Assembly (NCBI RefSeq): GCF_043290135.1 | Contig: NC_134710.1 | Span: forward strand, 315,392,116-315,456,115 | From: Rhipicephalus microplus | Taxonomy: Eukaryota > Arthropoda > Arachnida > Ixodida > Ixodidae | DNA length: 64,000 bases | Direction: 5' to 3' | In this document: piece after piece, positions 57,285 through 64,000 of the stretch | Layout: each line of letters starts with the position of its first letter | Numbering within the stretch: the stretch's first letter is position 1 | The notes under the pieces: generated by a model | What the model was told of the DNA's origin: nothing | The model's input: the letters and a program-made list of their open reading frames with translations, nothing else | Databases searched by the model: none | Program-made: the position numbers and the translations under genes

Positions 57285-58319
57285 TCAATTATTAGGTTTT
57301 CTCTTTAAAACGTCCGAGTATTGCTTTCGAAGAGGGTACCTGAATCCCGTAGAAGGAGTGGCCGCTTTTCCTGGGGCTTGCAGGGTAGACTCAGCTGGCG
57401 CCGTGTTTTTTTGGGCAGCGGAGGAGTGGTCTTTCTTGTTGCGGGACGCGCAAGCACGACCAGAAGCTTGCTGCTTGGTAGAAGTTGTAGACTTCAAATC
57501 GGCGAGCATGGTGCTGGTTCTTGACTCTGCCATAGACGGCTTGATGCCAGAAGAGCGAGTATTGGTACTCAGATTGTTATTCTTTGATTGCCTTGTGTCA
57601 CGTTGCGTTTTTCGTGTATTCACGGCCTTTGATGTGGTCTGGTGGCTGATTCGCGTAGTCTGCCCATGAACGCACTCGGGCGAAGAAACACAGTCACTCC
57701 AACTCGTTGAGCTCGCCTCACCCGGGGAGTCGAAGCACAGCTGCCTGATGTGACTTGACATCAACGCGACGCCCTCAAAGCTCACGTGCAGTCCATCAGC
57801 GGCCAGTACACGCCCGGGTGGTAGCCACTCGAACATGTGGTCCAAAATAGACAAATGACTAAAGCCTTTGCAGAAACTCCGCAATAGGCTGTTGAAGTGG
57901 CTTGCCTCTCGGTTGAAACAGTGAACGAACACTGTGTTGTTGTTTCTTCGACGTCGATTCGTGGCTCGTGGCAGGACAAGCGTGGCGTATACATGGCTTA
58001 TTTCTGGACGCTCTTCGTGAATTACGTCAAGGAGGTGTCGATAACAACGGAACGTTGCTAGCCCACTTTTTCTTGTCAGGTCGTTGCTCCCGACATGAAG
58101 AACCAGAGTTCTTGTCGAGGAAGGAACTAGGTCGAGCAGAGACTCAACATCACTTATAAATGCACCCGGCTGTGTTACGAATGCCGGAGTTCCTTGCAGC
58201 AGAGGGTCGAAGTACTGGAACAAGTACTTGGTCTGTGAATCGCCCAACACCGTTGTAGATATTGGGACCTTCGGATATTTCCAGATAGTGCGTTTCGACG
58301 TTGTCTGCCGGATTTCCAT
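57285..58319 (-). CDS. PLE ORF1: SGNH/GDSL-type hydrolase-like protein (left copy)
   Basis: The first ATG is at 58319 (MEIRQTTSKRT...), 344 codons; the frame is open 24 codons further upstream but without ATG. SGNH blocks: VLGDSQTKY near residue 25 (block I, Ser), TQPGAFISD (block II, Gly), LHVGSNDLTRK near residue 75-80 (block III, Asn) and ADGLHVSFEG near residue 175 (block V, Asp-His). The hydrolase-like domain ends near residue 195. The last 140 residues are Ser/Thr/Lys/Arg-rich and look disordered and basic, possibly nucleic-acid binding. In CR1-type LINEs such a protein is ORF1; in endonuclease-bearing PLEs I do not know of one. The stop is TGA (57285-57287), in frame with ORF2. Intact frame, identical protein to the right copy. 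Confidence 0.85.
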   Translation of the reverse strand: MEIRQTTSKRTIWKYPKVPISTTVLGDSQTKYLFQYFDPLLQGTPAFVTQPGAFISDVESLLDLVPSSTRTLVLHVGSNDLTRKSGLATFRCYRHLLDVIHEERPEISHVYATLVLPRATNRRRRNNNTVFVHCFNREASHFNSLLRSFCKGFSHLSILDHMFEWLPPGRVLAADGLHVSFEGVALMSSHIRQLCFDSPGEASSTSWSDCVSSPECVHGQTTRISHQTTSKAVNTRKTQRDTRQSKNNNLSTNTRSSGIKPSMAESRTSTMLADLKSTTSTKQQASGRACASRNKKDHSSAAQKNTAPAESTLQAPGKAATPSTGFRYPLRKQYSDVLKRKPNN

Positions 58320-58365
58320 AGCAGGGAAATAGGCGAGAGATAAATCCAATGGTTCCGGTAGGAAA

Positions 58366-58719
58366 TGCAGTCGAAAAAAGGAAGACGACAAACGTACGAA
58401 ACGCAGTTTTTACTAACGTTTCGGCAGGTGGGCCTGCCTTCGTCGGAGTAAATGATGAGAGGCCGCGCAGGGCCTATTTGGGCGGCTGGCTCCAGTATCA
58501 CGAGCATGCGTAATTTTTCGATTTTCATGCTAAGTTGCAGATCAAGAATACAAGTGAATCGATAGATGTGATTGTATGAAATACACGTGACATTTCACAA
58601 TAGTCATATGGCATATCTTACATACATGGTAAATTGTGTGCATCGAAGCAGGTTTATAAGACAGCACTAAAAAATAAAAAATAAAATAAAATTGGATGAA
58701 TAGAAACACGCGCTGCGCA
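58366..58719 (-). repeat. Partial PLE tail upstream of the left unit
   Basis: These 354 bp repeat the 3' end of the unit (same as 53994-54347) directly in front of the left full copy, forming a short pseudo-LTR. At 58718-58719 (CA shared) it is joined tail-to-head to the plus-strand truncated copy. Confidence 0.88.
58411..58446 (-). ncRNA. Hammerhead-like motif (left pseudo-LTR)
   Basis: Minus-strand copy of the motif described at 59872-59907. It lies 45 nt upstream of the left unit boundary and about 90 nt upstream of the ORF1 ATG (58319). Confidence 0.4.
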
Positions 58720-59334
58720 CACAATGCATCGGCGCCTAATGTCACAAGTATTCTCCGAAAACACCACAACATCCTTCAGCAGAGTGAACGCCTTACAAGA
58801 GCCTTTCCACAACCACCACGAGTTGTATACAGACGAGGCAAAAATCTACGCGATTTGTTAACTTCGTCTAAAACCAAATGTGATGACAACACTCAACTGG
58901 TTGGTTGCCATCCTTGTAAAAAACCTCGCTGCAAAGTGTGCGCTCACATGACTACGACAACCTGTGTCACCAGCACAGCGACTGATTTCAAAATAAATAT
59001 CAGAGGCAATTTCGATTGTGACACACAGAACGCCATTTATCTGCTGGAGTGCTCAATTTGTCATCTACAGTATCTCGGTCAGACTGAAACTGCTTTTAGG
59101 TACCGATTCAACAATCATAGAGCTCATGTACATGCCCTTCCTCACTTACCAATTTCAAGACATGTCACCGACACAGGTCATTCCTTCAGTAACATCCAAG
59201 CCACAATAATTGAATCTGGTTTCAAGACACACCATGATCGCGAAATTAGAGAGTCATTCCTTATTCATAAATTCCAAACTCTCTCAAACGGAATGAACGA
59301 AAGCCCGGGAACACTTACTAGCATGTTGCCTTAG
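58718..59334 (+). pseudogene. ORF2 C-terminal fragment (zinc linker and GIY-YIG)
   Basis: It encodes the last ~204 residues of ORF2, starting at NASAPNVTSILRK. The CHPCKKPRCKVC linker and complete GIY-YIG domain are present; the RT is absent. The frame is intact to TAG at 59334, but there is no proper start and the first codons come from the inverted tail. Confidence 0.85.
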
Positions 59335-59871
59335 TTCGTTAATACACTTAACAATGACTGGTGGATGTCTGCCGTGCTTGTTCAGCTATTTTCGTATTAT
59401 TGCGTACACATTGTCTCCTTTCTATGTCATGCATACCTTTGAAAATTCTTGTATTGAGTTATTATATATATTTTTTATCAACTTTGCCTTTTCAATTTTC
59501 TGTTTATTCACTTCTTATTTTGCTCATTTCATAGATTATCCTTAGAGATTTGTGTTCTCATGCAAGAATTATGTGTCCTTTGGTACCCTGTATGAATCTG
59601 CGCAGCGCGTGTTTCTATTCATCCAATTTTATTTTATTTTTTATTTTTTAGTGCTGTCTTATAAACCTGCTTCGATGCACACAATTTACCATGTATGTAA
59701 GATATGCCATATGACTATTGTGAAATGTCACGTGTATTTCATACAATCACATCTATCGATTCACTTGTATTCTTGATCTGCAACTTAGCATGAAAATCGA
59801 AAAATTACGCATGCTCGTGATACTGGAGCCAGCCGCCCAAATAGGCCCTGCGCGGCCTCTCATCATTTACT

Positions 59872-59907
59872 CCGACGAAGGCAGGCCCACCTGCCGAAAC
59901 GTTAGTA
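59872..59907 (+). ncRNA. Hammerhead ribozyme-like motif
   Basis: CCGACGA-A, a 6-bp stem GGCAGG-CCCA-CCTGCC, then GAAAC-GTTA-GTA. This matches the order CUGANGA, stem II, GAAA, tiny stem III, UH of minimal hammerheads reported in PLEs, with predicted cleavage after 59907. Deviations: C replaces the conserved U4, and stem I is weak (few pairs between 59861-59871 and 59908-59918). It may be degenerate or work only in a dimeric context. Confidence 0.45.
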
Positions 59908-59998
59908 AAAACTGCGTTTCGTACGTTTGTCGTCTTCCTTTTTTCGACTGCATTTCCTACCGGAACCATTGGATTTATCTCTCGCCTATTTCCCTGCT

Positions 59999-61033
59999 AT
60001 GGAAATCCGGCAGACAACGTCGAAACGCACTATCTGGAAATATCCGAAGGTCCCAATATCTACAACGGTGTTGGGCGATTCACAGACCAAGTACTTGTTC
60101 CAGTACTTCGACCCTCTGCTGCAAGGAACTCCGGCATTCGTAACACAGCCGGGTGCATTTATAAGTGATGTTGAGTCTCTGCTCGACCTAGTTCCTTCCT
60201 CGACAAGAACTCTGGTTCTTCATGTCGGGAGCAACGACCTGACAAGAAAAAGTGGGCTAGCAACGTTCCGTTGTTATCGACACCTCCTTGACGTAATTCA
60301 CGAAGAGCGTCCAGAAATAAGCCATGTATACGCCACGCTTGTCCTGCCACGAGCCACGAATCGACGTCGAAGAAACAACAACACAGTGTTCGTTCACTGT
60401 TTCAACCGAGAGGCAAGCCACTTCAACAGCCTATTGCGGAGTTTCTGCAAAGGCTTTAGTCATTTGTCTATTTTGGACCACATGTTCGAGTGGCTACCAC
60501 CCGGGCGTGTACTGGCCGCTGATGGACTGCACGTGAGCTTTGAGGGCGTCGCGTTGATGTCAAGTCACATCAGGCAGCTGTGCTTCGACTCCCCGGGTGA
60601 GGCGAGCTCAACGAGTTGGAGTGACTGTGTTTCTTCGCCCGAGTGCGTTCATGGGCAGACTACGCGAATCAGCCACCAGACCACATCAAAGGCCGTGAAT
60701 ACACGAAAAACGCAACGTGACACAAGGCAATCAAAGAATAACAATCTGAGTACCAATACTCGCTCTTCTGGCATCAAGCCGTCTATGGCAGAGTCAAGAA
60801 CCAGCACCATGCTCGCCGATTTGAAGTCTACAACTTCTACCAAGCAGCAAGCTTCTGGTCGTGCTTGCGCGTCCCGCAACAAGAAAGACCACTCCTCCGC
60901 TGCCCAAAAAAACACGGCGCCAGCTGAGTCTACCCTGCAAGCCCCAGGAAAAGCGGCCACTCCTTCTACGGGATTCAGGTACCCTCTTCGAAAGCAATAC
61001 TCGGACGTTTTAAAGAGAAAACCTAATAATTGA
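59999..61033 (+). CDS. PLE ORF1: SGNH/GDSL-type hydrolase-like protein (right copy)
   Basis: 344 codons from the ATG in CTGCTATGGAAATC (59999), stop TGA at 61031-61033. It has the same protein as the left copy, with catalytic blocks GDS, PGAF, GSND and DGLH in family order, and a basic, Ser/Thr-rich tail (TTRISHQTTSKAVNTRK type). The 5' UTR within the unit is under 50 nt, so transcription must start in the preceding pseudo-LTR or earlier. The stop context is TGA-CTA-C, known as leaky in some cellular and viral messages. A catalytic role on a lipid or ester is inferred from the fold only. Confidence 0.85.
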   Translation: MEIRQTTSKRTIWKYPKVPISTTVLGDSQTKYLFQYFDPLLQGTPAFVTQPGAFISDVESLLDLVPSSTRTLVLHVGSNDLTRKSGLATFRCYRHLLDVIHEERPEISHVYATLVLPRATNRRRRNNNTVFVHCFNREASHFNSLLRSFCKGFSHLSILDHMFEWLPPGRVLAADGLHVSFEGVALMSSHIRQLCFDSPGEASSTSWSDCVSSPECVHGQTTRISHQTTSKAVNTRKTQRDTRQSKNNNLSTNTRSSGIKPSMAESRTSTMLADLKSTTSTKQQASGRACASRNKKDHSSAAQKNTAPAESTLQAPGKAATPSTGFRYPLRKQYSDVLKRKPNN

Positions 61034-63706
61034 CTACAGCGCTCGTTGTCCAACGATGCGCCTTGGAAGTGTTCTAAAGAATTTCAAAAAATTAGAAAAT
61101 CTGTAGAAAAACGTATACGTTATGAGCTACATGTGTCCACTCTAGAAGCGTATTTAGTGGCGTCTATTCCACCTAGGGGTTTAAGTCTCTGTCTGCAGCC
61201 TGCCACATCAGAGTTATCTGAGTGCAATGCAAAGAAGTGGCGTGAAACACTAAAGAATGCTTCACTTCAGCTAGTAGGCATTGTGCTAAACCACTACCGG
61301 TCTTCACTGAAATCCTTGATAAACAGGGAGCAACAATTGCTCAATCAGTATAGCCTATCTCCCGAGGAATCATCGTCTTTAAACACGTATGAACAAAAGA
61401 AACGCTGCGTACTCGATACACATAAAAGCAAGAAGTTGCTTAGAGACGGTGTAATACGCCCCATTTCAACGCCCCTACCCCCAATCCGGGAAATCACGCG
61501 CACCCCTGTTCCCGATAACATTGTCAATATTTCAAGCGCCACTTTATCCAAAGAACAAGTAAGCCTTTTATCTCGTGGTTTAAGTTTCTGTCCTGCAAGT
61601 GGCAGCTACAATGAATTCCAGTTGTATAAAGATTTAGATAACTTCGCACGGAATATGAGATTGCATGAATACTTCTTCGATCAAGTGACTCCGGCCGATG
61701 ATCCAACAGCTTTACCGTCGCTTAAACGCTGGACACCTGCGTCTCAACGAGACAAACACCTTGACATATTTATTAAAGCGGTCACGCGAGATATCATTGA
61801 AGCTTATAACAAGCGACGTTCTTTTCGGAAAAACCTATCGAATCTAGAACTGAAAGCTATGGCAGATCTATGTGAACGGATTGATATCACAATCAAACCT
61901 GCGGACAAGGGTGGCGCCGTCGTGGTTATGGACACAATTAAATATATCGCTGAAGCTGACAACCAGTTAAATAACAGTTCGTTTTACAAACGACTCGATG
62001 CTGATCCGACTGCGCAATATAAAGAAACGTTAGGTAGCACAATCAAAGCACTGATAAAGGATAAAAAAATAAGTGATAAGGCAACTTCCCTGATTCCTCT
62101 TGATCCAGTCGCGGGTAGATTCTACCTGTTACCAAAAATTCATAAACAAAATAACCCTGGTCGCCCAATTGTTTCCGGCATAGGCACCGTAACAGAAAGC
62201 TTATCGCGTTACGTTGATAGCCTGATTAGCCAGATACCTCCCACGTTCCAGTCATTTTTACGTGATACGACCCACTTTCTGTCAGACATCAACAACCTTA
62301 CTGTACCTATCAACGCTCTTCTTGTTACTCTTGATGTTGCATCTCTTTACACGAACATACCTCACCTGGATGGGATACGCGCCGTGACTGAGGCTTATGA
62401 TCACTCCACTCTTGATAAGCCAATTGATAGCTCCACTTTGGCTATACTGTTGCAAATGATTTTACAATACAATAACTTTGAGTTTAATGGAGTGCATTAT
62501 GTCCAAGTCAGCGGTACGTCTATGGGTACAAAAATAGGGCCCAATTACGCAAATATTTTCATGGGAATCCTCGAGAACAACTTCCTGTCGAGTCGTTCGT
62601 TGAAGCCCTTTTACTACAAGAGATTCATTGACGACATTTTCATAATTTGGCCACACGGAGAAGCGACACTTTTGTCTTTTATTTCCGCTTTTAACAATGT
62701 TCATCCCTCCATATCCTTTTCACACTCATACTCACCAAACACCATTGACTTCCTCGATGTTACAGTATGTATCCATGGTACGCAATTGACCACAAAACTG
62801 TACCGCAAGCCCACTGACAGGCACCGGTACTTACATTTTGAAAGTAGCCACAAGAGGGATTGCAAATTGAGCATACCATATAGCCAGGCGTTACGCTTTA
62901 AGCGAATTTGCTCCGAACAGTCCGACTTTAACGCCAACTGTACAGAACTACGCAGTGCTCTACTTAAACAGAAATATCCAGCTATGTTAATCGATGATGC
63001 GGTGAGGCGGGCCGACGCATTAGAACGCACAGCGCTCTGCAAAACCAAGAAAAATCTTAATAGTCATTCAGAAGTAAACCTAGTTTTAACACACAATGCA
63101 TCGGCGCCTAATGTCACAAGTATTCTCCGAAAACACCACAACATCCTTCAGCAGAGTGAACGCCTTACAAGAGCCTTTCCACAACCACCACGAGTTGTAT
63201 ACAGACGAGGCAAAAATCTACGCGATTTGTTAACTTCGTCTAAAACCAAATGTGATGACAACACTCAACTGGTTGGTTGCCATCCTTGTAAAAAACCTCG
63301 CTGCAAAGTGTGCGCTCACATGACTACGACAACCTGTGTCACCAGCACAGCGACTGATTTCAAAATAAATATCAGAGGCAATTTCGATTGTGACACACAG
63401 AACGCCATTTATCTGCTGGAGTGCTCAATTTGTCATCTACAGTATCTCGGTCAGACTGAAACTGCTTTTAGGTACCGATTCAACAATCATAGAGCTCATG
63501 TACATGCCCTTCCTCACTTACCAATTTCAAGACATGTCACCGACACAGGTCATTCCTTCAGTAACATCCAAGCCACAATAATTGAATCTGGTTTCAAGAC
63601 ACACCATGATCGCGAAATTAGAGAGTCATTCCTTATTCATAAATTCCAAACTCTCTCAAACGGAATGAACGAAAGCCCGGGAACACTTACTAGCATGTTG
63701 CCTTAG
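61034..63706 (+). CDS. PLE ORF2: reverse transcriptase-GIY-YIG endonuclease (right copy)
   Basis: Continues the ORF1 frame after one TGA; reading starts L-Q-R-S-L-S-N-D-A-P-W and stays open to TAG at 63704-63706. Motifs are the same as in the left copy: RT fingers near 62118, motif A near 62325, SMGTKIGPNYANIF near 62520, FIDD near 62622, Cys linker near 63280, GIY-YIG from about 63406. The frame is undamaged in both copies, so the family looks recently active. An independent start would need the ATG near codon 205, which would delete the N-terminal domain; a fused ORF1-ORF2 product is the simpler reading. Confidence 0.9.
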   Translation, partial: LQRSLSNDAPWKCSKEFQKIRKSVEKRIRYELHVSTLEAYLVASIPPRGLSLCLQPATSELSECNAKKWRETLKNASLQLVGIVLNHYRSSLKSLINREQQLLNQYSLSPEESSSLNTYEQKKRCVLDTHKSKKLLRDGVIRPISTPLPPIREITRTPVPDNIVNISSATLSKEQVSLLSRGLSFCPASGSYNEFQLYKDLDNFARNMRLHEYFFDQVTPADDPTALPSLKRWTPASQRDKHLDIFIKAVTRDIIEAYNKRRSFRKNLSNLELKAMADLCERIDITIKPADKGGAVVVMDTIKYIAEADNQLNNSSFYKRLDADPTAQYKETLGSTIKALIKDKKISDKATSLIPLDPVAGRFYLLPKIHKQNNPGRPIVSGIGTVTESLSRYVDSLISQIPPTFQSFLRDTTHFLSDINNLTVPINALLVTLDVASLYTNIPHLDGIRAVTEAYDHSTLDKPIDSSTLAILLQMILQYNNFEFNGVHYVQVSGTSMGTKIGPNYANIFMGILENNFLSSRSLKPFYYKRFIDDIFIIWPHGEATLLSFISAFNNVHPSISFSHSYSPNTIDFLDVTVCIHGTQLTTKLYRKPTDRHRYLHFESSHKRDCKLSIPYSQALRFKRICSEQSDFNANCTELRSALLKQKYPAMLIDDAVRRADALERTALCKTKKNLNSHSEVNLVLTHNASAPNVTSILRKHHNILQQSERLTRAFPQPPRVVYRRGKNLRDLLTSSKTKCDDNTQLVGCHPCKKPRCKVCAHMTTTTCVTSTATDFKINIRGNFDCDTQNAIYLLECSICHLQYLGQTETAFRYRFNNHRAHVHALPHLPISRHVTDTGHSFSNIQATIIESGFKTHHDREIRESFLIHKFQTLSNGMNESPGTLTSMLP

Positions 63707-64000
63707 TTCGTTAATACACTTAACAATGACTGGTGGATGTCTGCCGTGCTTGTTCAGCTATTTTCGTATTATTGCGTACACATTGTCTCCTTTCTATGTC
63801 ATGCATACCTTTGAAAATTCTTGTATTGAGTTATTATATATATTTTTTATCAACTTTGCCTTTTCAATTTTCTGTTTATTCACTTCTTATTTTGCTCATT
63901 TCATAGATTATCCTTAGAGATTTGTGTTCTCATGCAAGAATTATGTGTCCTTTGGTACCCTGTATGAATCTGCGCAGCGCGTGTTTCTATTCATCCAATT
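63707..64000 (+). other. PLE 3' UTR, incomplete
   Basis: Identical in layout to 59335-59628 of the truncated copy: T-rich sequence, then ATGCAAGAATTATGTGTCC and CTGCGCAGCGCG. It continues beyond the window. Confidence 0.85.

Larger units (their letters stand above)
53994..58365 (-). mobile_element. Penelope-like element, full 4372-bp unit (left, minus)
   Basis: The unit length of 4372 bp is given by the spacing of identical tail sequence (54156 versus 58528 on the minus strand; 59334 versus 63706 on the right). It contains ORF1 (SGNH), ORF2 (RT-GIY-YIG), a 3' UTR of about 620 bp and a hammerhead-like motif near the end. Its mirror copy pairs base x with base 118318-x, with no indels over the whole overlap. 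Confidence 0.9.
58718..59952 (+). mobile_element. 5'-truncated PLE copy (right pseudo-LTR)
   Basis: The 1235 bp are the 3' part of the unit, identical in reading to 63090 onwards (offset 4372). It starts within ORF2 at CACACAATGCATCGG and passes at 59952/59953 directly into the full unit. Confidence 0.88.
59953..64000 (+). mobile_element. Penelope-like element, full unit (right, plus, runs off the window)
   Basis: Mirror image of the left unit. By the 4372-bp period it should end at about 64324, some 324 bp beyond the window. The sequence seen carries complete ORF1 and ORF2 and the start of the 3' UTR. Confidence 0.9.

Noticed and set aside
53994..64000. Perfect palindrome from a missed-adapter assembly error
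   Set aside because: The arms meet asymmetrically (354-bp tail against 1235-bp truncated copy), and the same architecture occurs at another locus with a target duplication. The possibility is kept as a check, not as the main reading.

Overview
The window looks like intergenic or intronic DNA of an ixodid (hard) tick. The basis is indirect. There is a tRNA-derived SINE (9838-10077) of the type I associate with the tick 'Ruka' family, plus other repeats I remember as tick-like, very long TA/TG microsatellites, and a dense mix of LTR, LINE, Penelope-like (PLE) and Tc1/mariner elements. No bacterial, CRISPR or viral gene is visible. Almost all coding potential belongs to retroelements; the only hints of host genes are exon-like pieces near 40320-41650.

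Layout. 1-7175: 3' half of a decayed Ty3/gypsy element (pol, RT-RNase H-integrase), split at 2542/6710 by a nested APE-type LINE (2543-6709) that has an SGNH-hydrolase ORF1 and a perfect 18-bp hairpin at its 5' junction. 7200-21500: microsatellites, SINEs, a TIR element (16334-16900), a PLE GIY-YIG remnant (17214) and a LINE C-terminus (19354-19818, minus). 21547-22990: a 147-bp tandem satellite interrupted by a CpG-rich TIR element. 23080-24600: LINE and gypsy scraps. 30759-34187: a minus-strand LTR element with a 4-bp target duplication that keeps gag but has lost pol. 35625-38135: a minus-strand mariner-type (DD41D-spaced) element with unusually long inverted repeats. 38380-39480: a LINE RT remnant. 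40060-41650: a CpG-rich block followed by a tandemly duplicated exon resembling half of an SMYD-type MYND zinc finger.

43758-48482: a complete PLE insertion bounded by a 13-bp target duplication. Its order is inverted 3' tail, 5'-truncated copy, full-length copy. 48733-49228 holds a small inverted pair of 3' ends of a third PLE. 53994-64000: a second large PLE locus with two full 4372-bp units in inverted orientation, identical in protein and colinear without indels over the whole visible overlap.

The main discovery candidate is this last family. It encodes an SGNH/GDSL-type hydrolase ORF1 upstream of the RT-GIY-YIG ORF2. The two ORFs share one reading frame, separated by a single UGA in a UGA-CUA context, and no ATG follows for about 200 codons, so RT synthesis probably depends on stop-codon readthrough. 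A hammerhead-like fold sits about 45 nt before each unit boundary. The inverted-tail architecture recurs at three PLE loci here, twice with 2-3 bp microhomology at the join, which points to a shared integration or template-switch mechanism.
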